NCBI GenBank assembly: GCA_002431715.1
Contig: DJHI01000099.1
Span: 510 to 6,787 of the forward strand
DNA from: Armatimonadetes bacterium UBA5829
GTDB lineage: Bacteria; Armatimonadota; UBA5829
DNA length: 6,278 nt
Direction of reading: 5' to 3'
The notes below the pieces were generated by a model. It saw only the letters and a list, made by a program, of their open reading frames with translations, did not search any database and was not told where the DNA came from. Shown here piece after piece: positions 1 to 6,278 of this stretch. The position numbers and the translations under genes are program-made. The number at the start of each line of letters is the position of its first letter. Positions within the stretch are counted from its first letter, which is position 1.

Positions 1-2888
1 AGATAGGTAAGCGAAGAATATCCTGTTCCAAAGTCATCTATGGAGAGCCTTACGCCCATCTCCTTGAGCTTACCTAGAGCGGATACAGCCAGGTCTATAC
101 TGTGCATCAACGTGCTTTCAGTAAGTTCGAGATCGAGGTGCTCGGGCTTGAGGCCGGTCTCTTTTAGCACCCTCTTTACATCTCCTATCAGATTATCGCT
201 TATAAACTGCCGCGCAGAGACATTTACGGCTATGCTTATAGGGTCATATCCTTTATCCTGCCATTGCTTGTTTTGCGCGCAGGCGGTCTCAAGGACCCAT
301 TCTCCAATAGACGTAATAAGGCCGGTTTCTTCCGCCATTGGTATGAAAGCTGTGGGTGATATCAGACCAAGTTTCGGATGCATCCACCGCACAAGAGCCT
401 CCGCGCCTAGAATCTTACCTGTGCAAACATCCACCCTGGGTTGATAGTGAAGCACAAACTCGTGACGTTCCACGGCTCTTCTGAGGCATGTCTCCAGTTG
501 TATTCTCTTAACAGCAGTTGCATTAAGCGCCTGTGTATAGAACTGATAGTTGTTTCTCCCTTTCTCCTTGGCTCGGTACATTGCCGAGTCAGCATTCTTG
601 ACCAGCGCCTCAACATCCGTGCCGTCGTTAGGATAAAGGCTTACGCCGATGCTCGCCGTAACAAACAGCTCCTGGCCCTCAAGCAGGAAAGGAGCCGATA
701 TTGCATCGCATAGACGGCGGGTAACCGCCGCGACATCATTGGGACTGGTAATATCTGAGAGAATGGCGGTGAATTCATCTCCACCCATTCTTGCTATAGT
801 GTCTGCATCACGAAGGCAATCCTGGAGCCTCTCAGCGGCAGCTTTCAGCAGCAGATCGCCGATACTATGACCCAATGAGTCATTTACAAGCTTAAAGCGA
901 TCCAAATCAAGGAATAATACCGCCAGCATTGCATCTTGCCGTTCTGCATTGACCAGACATTGAGTAAGCCTGTCACAAAAGAGCAGTCTGTTCGGAAGAC
1001 CGGTCAGATGATCATGATGAGCCAAATGATCGAGCTGCCTCTCATATAACTTTTTCTCGGTCACATTACGCTTGATCGCAATAAAACGCTCTACCGTTCC
1101 GTTTTCGTTTTTTATCGGGGTTATGGTAACATCCTCAACCACTGTGTTTCCGTCTCTGCGATATAGCGTTATCTCTCCATGCCAGGTTTTACCATCGAGA
1201 ATTGTATTCCAAAGATTGGAATAAAACGCTGGGTCGTGTTTGTCGGATGTGAGGAAATCCGCAAGCTTGCCTTCTATCTCGCCGAGTGTGAAACCGGTCT
1301 CCCTTTCAAATGATGGATTCACAAAATCTACCCTGCCCTGAATGTCAGTGATAACGATCTGGTCCGTTGCTGCATTCATAGCGGATGTTCTGATCCTCAA
1401 ATGAGACTCAGCTTTTCGACGTTCGGAAACTTCAATAGAAAGTGAAATTAGATCAGCAATAGAACCTGCAAAACTCTGTTCGTCGGCTTTCCATTCGCGC
1501 TGACCGCCCATATGCTCATGACACACAACGCCTACGGTGTGTCCACTGACCAAAATCGGCACATCTAGTGTTGAGCCGATGCCGTAACGGAGATAATAGG
1601 AATCTGAATATCCCTGCGTTCTAGTATCGGCAAAGACGTCGCTGACAAGAATGATATTTCCTTGTTCAATCGCATTGATATAACTGGGAGACTCGGGAAT
1701 TCTTAAATCGAGTCCCTCTGAATGCCGACAATCATTACGCTGATAAAGGTCAACGCAAGATAAATGAGTCTTTTTCTCATCATAAAGCCAGACACTCACC
1801 TGAGCTATGTCCAGAGTTCGAGCGGCAGCTTCAGTAATCTCTCGGATAGCAAGATTAAGATTACCCCAGAACAGGGTTTTGTTGTGCGCAAGCTCTACAA
1901 GCGTTGCCTGCTGCTTCTGCAATCGCTCACCACTTTCAAGCAGTACAGACTCTGCTTTCTTACGCTCCGAAATATCTCTTACCGTCTCAATTGCACCTAT
2001 GATGTCTCCGTCGGAATTATAGAGCGGGCTGACTTTAATCCAGCAGTAGAGACTATGACCCTTTTCAGTTTCAATATAGGTCTCACCAACAAAGACATCA
2101 CCTTCTTTATTACAATAAGCATAGCTGCTGTCGATCTCGCTGCTCCGATTTAGAACAGCATCTATGAGCATCGGTCGTCGATACCCATAAAAAGCTATGG
2201 AATGATCGGACTTACCGATCATTTGCTCAGCGCTGTAACCTGTTATCTCCTCAGTCGCATGGTTCCATGCAATGATCTTGCCGTCAAGGTCTGCGGCGAA
2301 TGTAGCATCGGGAAGGAAGTTAATAATATCAGCCAGCCGTCGTTCCGACTCGACGAGCGCTGTCTCCATGTGCTTACGTTCGGTTATATTTCGAATTACT
2401 ACCACTGAGTGATCTTCGGGCATTGGAATGAACCTGGCCTCGTAGAAGAGTACTTCACTATTACGAGTGTAGGAGTATTCCGTAACATATACTGAATGGG
2501 CCTTTTTTAATCTCTTCAGGGCTGCCGTAAACTTGCGTGCTATCTCCTTTACTGGAATCTCATGCACACGTTTGCCCAGGAGTTGTGTAAGTGGTATGTG
2601 AGCGTCTATTGCGCTTCCACCCTTGCAGTCCACTATCTTGCCTTCACCATCAATGCGCAAGAGTATATCGGGGAAAGCCTGAAAGATGGCGGTAAGCTCT
2701 GAATTGGCCTGAAGCAATTCTTCCGAGCTCAAATCAAGCGAATGCTGGAGCATGCTTAAATCTGTCTCGTAGTCGTGATAAGCTGAATTCACAGCATGGA
2801 TAAACGACTTCAACCCGTAAGGATTATTATCAGGCCCACTAAAATACTTCTTGAGTTGTCTTTGGAGCAGGCTGTTATACTGATCCAC
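1..2888 (-). CDS. PAS-PAS-GAF-PAS-GGDEF-EAL cyclic-di-GMP turnover protein (3' end outside window)
   Basis: One uninterrupted minus-strand frame of 962 codons runs off the left edge. Residues 1-65 are a helical N-terminal segment (LLQRQLKK..., SLDLSSEELLQANSEL). They are followed by PAS1 (about 66-170, ending VVVIRNITERK), PAS2 (about 183-310, ending ETVRDISERK), a GAF domain (about 325-490), PAS3 (about 497-615, ending IKRNVTEKK), GGDEF (about 620-780) and EAL (from about 797). The diguanylate cyclase motif GGDEF is intact at 702-706, with metal-site Asp661/Asp663 in FLDLDRFK. A canonical RxxD inhibitory site (Arg693, Asp696) sits five residues before the motif. The EAL part shows EAL (830-832), Asn889 in NVSARQF, ELTES (921-925) and DDFGTGYSS (951-959). 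Its last catalytic Lys and Glu lie beyond the edge. No membrane segment is seen, so it is probably cytoplasmic. It should make and/or hydrolyse c-di-GMP in response to PAS/GAF inputs. The GTG start lies 3 bases after the FIST stop, in the same frame; next in-frame choices are a TTG at about codon 26 and an ATG at codon 46. Confidence 0.95.
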   Translation of the reverse strand, partial: MDQYNSLLQRQLKKYFSGPDNNPYGLKSFIHAVNSAYHDYETDLSMLQHSLDLSSEELLQANSELTAIFQAFPDILLRIDGEGKIVDCKGGSAIDAHIPLTQLLGKRVHEIPVKEIARKFTAALKRLKKAHSVYVTEYSYTRNSEVLFYEARFIPMPEDHSVVVIRNITERKHMETALVESERRLADIINFLPDATFAADLDGKIIAWNHATEEITGYSAEQMIGKSDHSIAFYGYRRPMLIDAVLNRSSEIDSSYAYCNKEGDVFVGETYIETEKGHSLYCWIKVSPLYNSDGDIIGAIETVRDISERKKAESVLLESGERLQKQQATLVELAHNKTLFWGNLNLAIREITEAAARTLDIAQVSVWLYDEKKTHLSCVDLYQRNDCRHSEGLDLRIPESPSYINAIEQGNIILVSDVFADTRTQGYSDSYYLRYGIGSTLDVPILVSGHTVGVVCHEHMGGQREWKADEQSFAGSIADLISLSIEVSERRKAESHLRIRTSAMNAATDQIVITDIQGRVDFVNPSFERETGFTLGEIEGKLADFLTSDKHDPAFYSNLWNTILDGKTWHGEITLYRRDGNTVVEDVTITPIKNENGTVERFIAIKRNVTEKKLYERQLDHLAHHDHLTGLPNRLLFCDRLTQCLVNAERQDAMLAVLFLDLDRFKLVNDSLGHSIGDLLLKAAAERLQDCLRDADTIARMGGDEFTAILSDITSPNDVAAVTRRLCDAISAPFLLEGQELFVTASIGVSLYPNDGTDVEALVKNADSAMYRAKEKGRNNYQFYTQALNATAVKRIQLETCLRRAVERHEFVLHYQPRVDVCTGKILGAEALVRWMHPKLGLISPTAFIPMAEETGLITSIGEWVLETACAQNKQWQDKGYDPISIAVNVSARQFISDNLIGDVKRVLKETGLKPEHLDLELTESTLMHSIDLAVSALGKLKEMGVRLSIDDFGTGYSSLTY

Positions 2889-2904
2889 TCCTCAGCTCTC
2901 CCTT
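2886..2904 (-). promoter_or_regulatory. FIST stop / GTG start junction with overlapping ribosome binding site
   Basis: On the minus strand this reads AAGGGAG (2904-2898), then the FIST stop TGA (2894-2892), one GGA codon, and GTG (2888-2886). AAGGGAG lies 9 bases before the GTG and within the end of the FIST gene. A second purine run, GAGGAG, directly abuts the GTG and is too close to act for it. The layout suggests translational coupling, with ribosomes ending FIST and restarting on the GTG. Because stop and start are in the same frame, TGA readthrough would give a FIST-GGDEF-EAL fusion. The choice of start is an inference. Confidence 0.6.
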
Positions 2905-4043
2905 AAGGTGGTAATGGTCATTGTCTGGTTATGTAACTCCGGAGCCACTCCAGGTATGAACGGAGCAATTTCGCCGTAGGAATAAAAACCTGTAATTGCC
3001 GTATCGGGACCGAAGACATCCCGCACTGCATCAATCTCATCTTCCGATCTCTGCCTCAAAACCAGTTTTCGCGCAACACAGCTTATAAGTAAGGCAAGCT
3101 CGACATTTTCGGGTCCAATGGCATCCCGGCTGATATTCGCCGCTTCTACTGCGCCGTTTATCAGATGATCGTAATTAGCTTTCATCAGTCGACCATAGCA
3201 GCCTATCGGTACATCGCCGGCAAAAGACATCGACTGCTCTTTCTCATCGAACGCAAGAAATGCACGCACCACTCTTCTCTCATCGTTCGCCCTGAGTCGG
3301 ATACCTAAAGGGAAAAAGAGACCCATAGACATCAGCCCGCCCGGACTTGCTTCCGCATAATCTCCTATATACTTCTTATAAAGCTCCAAAGCCGAACGAC
3401 CATCAAGCTCATAAAGAACGTTTCCTTCACTCCGGGTAATGAGTCTGTCGGGGCCGAAAGGATCCCAACCACCTATGGAGGCATAACCAATCGAGAGGTG
3501 ATCACCATATAAACCAATAATCGCCGCGGAATTATATTCAATCTTGCCGTTATAGATGATGCAGGTCTTCGTGAAATCGGTGCCGTCTCCGGCAAGCCCG
3601 CCTGTGACGGTAACACCACTTGGAAGATGCTTTATGATGCCGCGAACAAGATCGCTGCCGTTTACCTCGATGCCGTCTACCAGTACAACAGCATGCACAA
3701 GTCCATGATGATCGAGAGACTTGGCTAATTGTTCGCCCACTTCGAATATATTATTGAAATCGCTTATCTTAAGGCATACTCCGCTAATTCGAGTACTCTC
3801 AAAACTGACAACACTGACATTCAGAGAGTCTTCCAGTACCTGGGTATCGAAAATTTCGCCTGCTGTGGAACATCCGAAGATAGTGGCGTGAGGATAGGCT
3901 TGAGAAATGTCATCAATACCACGCTGTTCGAATATTGCTCGTGAACCGAAAATTAAGACAAGTTGAGCCGAATCAGCCAGCGTGCCCGGAAAATCCGGCT
4001 GCCATCCGGCGTACTGCGTCCACTCAAACTGCTCAATATTCAT
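2892..4043 (-). CDS. FIST domain sensor protein
   Basis: A 383-residue protein with no signal peptide or membrane segment. It matches the FIST N-terminal plus C-terminal architecture over its whole length. Family-like motifs are LVLIFGSR near 28-35, GCSTAGEI (57-64), GGLAGDG (148-154), GWDPFGP (192-198), GNVLYEL (207-213), ISCVARK (320-326), GFYSYGEI (352-359) and LHNQTMT (370-376). FIST is a ligand-sensing module proposed to bind small molecules such as amino acids and usually works with a separate or fused signalling output. Here the output is the c-di-GMP protein encoded immediately downstream. I chose the ATG at 4043 because AGGA lies 8 bases before it and MNIEQFEW...GW looks like a typical FIST beginning. 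The frame also opens at an ATG at 4076 (394 residues), which adds the unconvincing MRRLYYCRMDK and has only a weak AGG 11 bases upstream. The ligand is unknown. Confidence 0.93.
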   Translation of the reverse strand: MNIEQFEWTQYAGWQPDFPGTLADSAQLVLIFGSRAIFEQRGIDDISQAYPHATIFGCSTAGEIFDTQVLEDSLNVSVVSFESTRISGVCLKISDFNNIFEVGEQLAKSLDHHGLVHAVVLVDGIEVNGSDLVRGIIKHLPSGVTVTGGLAGDGTDFTKTCIIYNGKIEYNSAAIIGLYGDHLSIGYASIGGWDPFGPDRLITRSEGNVLYELDGRSALELYKKYIGDYAEASPGGLMSMGLFFPLGIRLRANDERRVVRAFLAFDEKEQSMSFAGDVPIGCYGRLMKANYDHLINGAVEAANISRDAIGPENVELALLISCVARKLVLRQRSEDEIDAVRDVFGPDTAITGFYSYGEIAPFIPGVAPELHNQTMTITTLRES

Positions 4044-4082
4044 TTTGTCCATCCTGCAGTAGTATAAACGACGCATTATTAG

Positions 4083-4106
4083 ATCAGCCTATTTATTACG
4101 GCTGAT
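4083..4106. repeat. 7-bp inverted repeat upstream of the FIST gene
   Basis: ATCAGCC (4083-4089) and GGCTGAT (4100-4106) are perfect inverted copies around a 10-base AT-rich spacer. Centre-to-centre spacing is 17 bases, so it could be a dimeric operator or an RNA hairpin in the FIST leader. It ends 39 bases before the chosen FIST start. Read on the plus strand it is followed by a T run (4106-4110) and looks like an intrinsic terminator, but no plus-strand gene precedes it. Its role is unknown. Confidence 0.45.
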
Positions 4107-4165
4107 TTTTACGTGCTTGACTTTATTATTGGCGAGATATAGGTGAGATTGTAGTGTAAAAAGTA

Positions 4166-4184
4166 TAAAAACAAAGCCGTTTGT
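4166..4184 (-). terminator. Weak terminator-like hairpin after the hydrolase gene
   Basis: On the minus strand ACAAA (4184-4180), a CGGC loop and TTTGT (4175-4171) are followed directly by a run of T. This lies about 40 bases past the hydrolase stop. The stem is only 5 bp and AT-rich (6 bp with a G-U pair), so termination would be leaky at best. Some read-through into the FIST gene is therefore possible. No convincing -35/-10 pair was seen for a separate FIST promoter. TACAAT (4154-4149 on the minus strand) is the best -10-like hexamer, but it has no well-spaced -35. Confidence 0.25.
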
Positions 4185-4221
4185 CGAGGTAATGCCACAA
4201 GACGATCAAATGATACCCAGA

Positions 4222-5103
4222 TTACAGTCCATTTTTCTTTTTATAAGTCAACGCAGCTAAACCACAAAGGAGTGCAGATATTGAACCTGGTTCCGGTACT
4301 GCTGCTTGCGAAGCATCGAAGAAATTCAAGATTGCATCTTCCTGGCCTACTATCAAAGCGTTATCGTGACCAATTCCAGGAACACTCTTAAATATTACGG
4401 ATCCTCCAGCATTTGTAAGTGCATTATATAGCTGTTGGGAGTGTACCTGGGAAACTATTGTATCGGCTGTACCGTGCGAAATATAGAGAGGAAGTGATTT
4501 TAGGTCGTCTATGTAATTCATTGCAGACCGCTGTGAATAAACGCTGGGGATTTGTGTAGGGCTGCCGCCGTAAGCAGTTTCTATTGAGGTGTGATAGTTA
4601 AGGCTGTCATTATAAAACTTAACCATATCAGTCATGCCCATCATATCGCAAATAGCCGCTACCTTTTCCTTGTGCCGGGCTCCATAAACAAGAGCGCCGC
4701 CGCCGCCCATAGAGACACCCATCATACATAGCCTCTGAGAATTGATGTTATATTGCGACTTGAACAAATCAATACTCTGGGTGACTATATCCTCCGATGC
4801 CTGATTTATCCAGCCATCACTACCATAATTCGGCACTAATACGACATAGCCGCGAGCTGCCGCTTTACTTCTGAAATTGGCAAAAGCATCACCTGTAAAG
4901 TTATTGGCTGATACGCTACCTCCACGGCCATGCAGGAAGACAATCAATGGATATGCCTGTCCTGCTGAATACCCGTTAGGCAATTGCAGCCCCATTTGCT
5001 TTCCCTGTACTGTTATTACCTGATATGATCCATATACCATTGAAGAGCAGCAAAATATTGCCACTAAAATGCAGCATATAACTAACAACTTTTTCCTCGG
5101 CAT
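4222..5103 (-). CDS. Secreted alpha/beta-hydrolase (esterase-like) with PEP-CTERM anchor
   Basis: A 293-residue protein predicted to be exported and to hydrolyse an ester bond. It begins with a signal peptide (basic MPRKK, hydrophobic 6-20, likely cleavage after VYG near 25). The hydrolase fold shows the oxyanion-hole HGRGG (58-62), nucleophile elbow GVSMG with Ser131, acid Asp214 in HGTADT, and His246 in GIGHDN, so the triad is complete. The pattern resembles the peptidase-like/feruloyl-esterase and poly(hydroxyalkanoate)-depolymerase-like hydrolases; the substrate cannot be read from sequence. The C-terminus carries a PEP-CTERM sorting signal, so the mature enzyme is probably processed by an exosortase and displayed at or released from the envelope. 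A strong ribosome binding site precedes the ATG. It is flanked by gaps of 106 and 178 bases and is probably its own transcription unit. Two Cys pairs in the signal peptide (10-11 and 18-19) are unusual but do not form a canonical lipobox. Confidence 0.9.
   Translation of the reverse strand: MPRKKLLVICCILVAIFCCSSMVYGSYQVITVQGKQMGLQLPNGYSAGQAYPLIVFLHGRGGSVSANNFTGDAFANFRSKAAARGYVVLVPNYGSDGWINQASEDIVTQSIDLFKSQYNINSQRLCMMGVSMGGGGALVYGARHKEKVAAICDMMGMTDMVKFYNDSLNYHTSIETAYGGSPTQIPSVYSQRSAMNYIDDLKSLPLYISHGTADTIVSQVHSQQLYNALTNAGGSVIFKSVPGIGHDNALIVGQEDAILNFFDASQAAVPEPGSISALLCGLAALTYKKKNGL
4225..4299 (-). other. PEP-CTERM sorting signal of the hydrolase
   Basis: Residues 269-293 have the three-part PEP-CTERM layout: VPEP (269-272), a short hydrophobic stretch (about 273-287, SISALLCGLAALTY), and a basic end KKKNGL. 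In known systems this tail is recognised by an exosortase, and such proteins often belong to biofilm or exopolysaccharide surface sets. No exosortase gene is present in the window. Confidence 0.85.
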
Positions 5104-5110
5104 TCTTCCT

Positions 5111-5117
5111 TCACCTC
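5111..5117 (-). promoter_or_regulatory. Strong ribosome binding site of the hydrolase gene
   Basis: GAGGTGA on the minus strand matches seven bases of the anti-Shine-Dalgarno complement and lies 7 bases before the ATG at 5103. It fixes the start codon and predicts good translation, stronger than for the other genes in the window. Confidence 0.75.
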
Positions 5118-5147
5118 AACTACCATCAGGGCAAGATTCAAGCCAAA

Positions 5148-5173
5148 CTCATCAATATCAATATTAAAATGAG
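5148..5173. repeat. AT-rich imperfect dyad in the hydrolase leader
   Basis: An inner inverted pair AATAT/ATATT (5154-5158, 5161-5165) is nested inside an outer pair CTCAT/ATGAG (5148-5152, 5169-5173), with an asymmetric internal loop. It lies 45-70 bases upstream of the hydrolase ATG. It could be an operator or a weak hairpin ending the proB-DUF2721 transcript, but no T run follows on the minus strand. AT-rich sequence gives such dyads by chance fairly often. Confidence 0.25.
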
Positions 5174-5209
5174 GCAAAAAGTTTTAGGACATAATAATAG
5201 TGCAGAAAA

Positions 5210-5677
5210 TCAATGTAGGGAGCTAGTTTTTCTTTTGAGTTTGCCGACTTCATTTCTCTCATCAAGTCCCTTTACCAGGAATTCTTTCGTTATCTGATAG
5301 GCTTTCGTGGACTCCACTCCCAAAAATACAACACCAGTCAGAACCGATGCCATTCCAAGAAGGAAGAGACTGAGAATCAGTGCACTGCTGTCACTTCTGC
5401 CTAAAAAATGAGTGGCTCCTATAAGTAAAGATGTAACTAGAAAAAACACTATAGCGACTTCGAAGCTGTATACGGCATTCCTGATCTGCATCAGGCGTTT
5501 GAACAGCAGTTCAATTTGCGAGAGGTGACTATCATAATAGCCTTTATCTGAAGAAAGATCCCTAATCCTGTCTATTACTGCCGACGATTTGCTGCTACTG
5601 ACCGAAAGTAAAATCGCGCAACCCGACACCATAAAAACAGGAGATATCATTACCTGAATGACTTCAAGTGAGTTCAT
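5210..5677 (-). CDS. DUF2721-type small membrane protein
   Basis: A 155-residue protein with three predicted membrane helices (about 7-27, 72-92 and 97-121). A cytoplasmic-type charged loop (about 29-70) lies between the first two, and the C-terminus is basic. The opening (IQVMISPVFMVSGCAILLSVSSSKSSAVIDRIRDL) matches my recollection of the DUF2721 family, in which a first helix ending in Gly-containing sequence is followed by a conserved (V/I)DRxR motif, here Ile35-Arg39. The family has no established function and none is claimed here. The ATG at 5677 is supported by GGGGGAA 9 bases upstream. The gene starts 6 bases after the proB stop, so it is probably co-transcribed with proB. It ends in TGA, showing that TGA is a normal stop in this genome. 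Confidence 0.82.
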   Translation of the reverse strand: MNSLEVIQVMISPVFMVSGCAILLSVSSSKSSAVIDRIRDLSSDKGYYDSHLSQIELLFKRLMQIRNAVYSFEVAIVFFLVTSLLIGATHFLGRSDSSALILSLFLLGMASVLTGVVFLGVESTKAYQITKEFLVKGLDERNEVGKLKRKTSSLH

Positions 5678-5683
5678 GAAAAT

Positions 5684-6278
5684 CTATTCCCCCAGTACGA
5701 GGTTGTCCCTATGAATTACTTCATCAAAATCCTTATAACCGAGAATTTTCTCTATCTCGCTGCTGCGTTTGCCTTTTATAAGCTTGATTTCGCCGGAACT
5801 GTAGTTGGTAAGTCCGCGTGCGATCTTATTTGATGACTCATCAATCACGCAGACCAGATCGCCTACATCGAACTTCCCATCGCTGCTTAAAATACCAGCA
5901 GGAAGGAGACTCTTGCCGCGCTCGACGAGCATTTTTCGAGCGCCGTCGTTGACCATAATGCTGCCCTGCACACGGTTGCCGAATGCAATCCAGCGTTTCT
6001 TGTGGTTGAGCTTTGTCGCGCTGCTCAGGAATTTGGTTCCTATCGATTCCCCTGCCACAATATCGACAATCACATTCGGTCTGGAAGCATTTGCGATTAC
6101 CATGCGCACACCGGACCTGGTAGCGATCTTGGCAGCTTCGATCTTTGTTCGCATACCTCCACTTCCGCATGATCCATGATTTCCGCTTGCAAGGTTCTCA
6201 ATATCTGCTGTGATCTTTTTGACTTCCTCAATGAGCATGCATTCGCCATCGGTTCTGGGGTCACCGTCAAAGAGGCCG
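5684..6278 (-). CDS. proB: Glutamate 5-kinase, C-terminal half with PUA domain (5' end outside window)
   Basis: The enzyme phosphorylates L-glutamate to gamma-glutamyl phosphate with ATP, the first and usually proline-inhibited step of proline synthesis in the cytoplasm. The 197 visible residues begin in the kinase domain at GLFDGDPRTDGE, matching the GLYxxDPR motif of the amino-acid kinase fold. Then come SGGMRTK (Lys at visible residue 45, an active-site motif of the family) and ATRSGVRMVIANASRP. A PUA domain follows at about visible residues 103-180 (SIMVNDGARKMLVERGKSLLPAGI...), and the protein ends with IEKILGY...VIHRDNLVL, as in Escherichia coli ProB. Full-length PUA-type ProB is about 370 residues, so roughly 170-175 N-terminal residues lie beyond the right edge. 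The usual partner proA is not downstream; a DUF2721 gene takes that place. The gene looks intact. Confidence 0.96.
   Translation of the reverse strand, partial: GLFDGDPRTDGECMLIEEVKKITADIENLASGNHGSCGSGGMRTKIEAAKIATRSGVRMVIANASRPNVIVDIVAGESIGTKFLSSATKLNHKKRWIAFGNRVQGSIMVNDGARKMLVERGKSLLPAGILSSDGKFDVGDLVCVIDESSNKIARGLTNYSSGEIKLIKGKRSSEIEKILGYKDFDEVIHRDNLVLGE
5687..5693 (-). promoter_or_regulatory. Ribosome binding site of the DUF2721 gene inside the end of proB
   Basis: GGGGGAA on the minus strand is the last part of the proB coding sequence (Gly-Glu codons before the TAG stop at 5686-5684). It lies 9 bases before the ATG at 5677, so ribosomes finishing proB would be placed next to the following start. 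This supports translational coupling. Confidence 0.6.

Noticed and set aside
40..870. Plus-strand open frames of 134, 90 and 73 codons, and a minus-strand frame at 407-616
   Set aside because: They lie wholly inside the GGDEF/EAL gene, whose minus-strand translation matches known motifs throughout. They have low-complexity Ser/Arg/Leu-rich products, as expected for shadows.
1764..2408. Plus-strand open frames of 129, 71 and 68 codons
   Set aside because: They are antisense to the PAS2/GAF coding region; no recognisable domain and no good ribosome binding context.
2892..2894. Recoding of TGA as a sense codon to fuse FIST with the c-di-GMP protein
   Set aside because: The DUF2721 gene also ends in TGA at a sensible place, and tryptophans in all genes use TGG, so the standard bacterial code applies. 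Rare readthrough remains possible.
3729..3944. Plus-strand open frame of 71 codons antisense to the FIST gene
   Set aside because: The minus-strand FIST translation is full length and motif-rich here, so this frame is a shadow.
4077..4221. c-di-GMP (GEMM) riboswitch in the leader of the FIST-GGDEF/EAL unit
   Set aside because: A GCACG stretch near the hairpin recalls the start of the motif, but the conserved GGCAAACC and the second helix with CGCAAAGC are absent, and the space is too simple in structure.
4222..5103. Lipoprotein signal in the hydrolase because of the Cys pairs in its leader
   Set aside because: Residues before Cys18 are AIF and before Cys10 are LVI, with no small residue at -1, so no canonical lipobox exists. 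A normal signal peptidase I site after VYG fits better.
5805..6179. Plus-strand 124-codon frame and an out-of-frame minus-strand 109-codon frame
   Set aside because: Both overlap the clear proB coding sequence and give Arg/Pro- or Gln/Arg-rich products with no family resemblance.

Overview
All five genes in this 6.3 kb window lie on the minus strand, so transcription runs from high to low coordinates. In that order they are: the C-terminal half of glutamate 5-kinase (proB, cut by the right edge), a small DUF2721-type membrane protein, a secreted alpha/beta-hydrolase with a PEP-CTERM tail, a FIST ligand-sensor protein, and a large PAS-PAS-GAF-PAS-GGDEF-EAL cyclic-di-GMP protein cut by the left edge. 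The PEP-CTERM tail implies a Gram-negative-type host with an exosortase system. The moderate base composition and the mix of genes would fit a free-living bacterium of, for example, the Armatimonadota, PVC or proteobacterial groups. The sequence alone does not settle the phylum. There are no RNA genes, mobile elements, CRISPR arrays or phage genes.

Right part (5210-6278): proB and the DUF2721 gene are 6 bases apart. The Shine-Dalgarno of the second gene lies over the last codons of proB, so the two are probably co-transcribed and translationally coupled. A 106-base gap (5104-5209), holding an AT-rich dyad and a strong ribosome binding site, precedes the hydrolase.

Middle part (4044-5103): the hydrolase has a signal peptide, a complete Ser-Asp-His triad and a C-terminal VPEP sorting signal, so it is expected to be exported and exosortase-processed. 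The 178 bases between it and the chosen FIST start hold a weak terminator-like hairpin and a 7-bp inverted repeat close to the FIST start.

Left part (1-4043): FIST and the GGDEF/EAL gene form a two-gene signalling unit. They are in the same reading frame, separated only by a TGA stop and one codon before a GTG start. FIST probably senses a small molecule, and its partner adds two or three PAS sensors and a GAF sensor, then makes and/or breaks c-di-GMP. Both enzymatic domains keep the signature residues visible here. This is the most interesting part of the window. The rest is ordinary chromosomal content, and I see no clearly new type of system.
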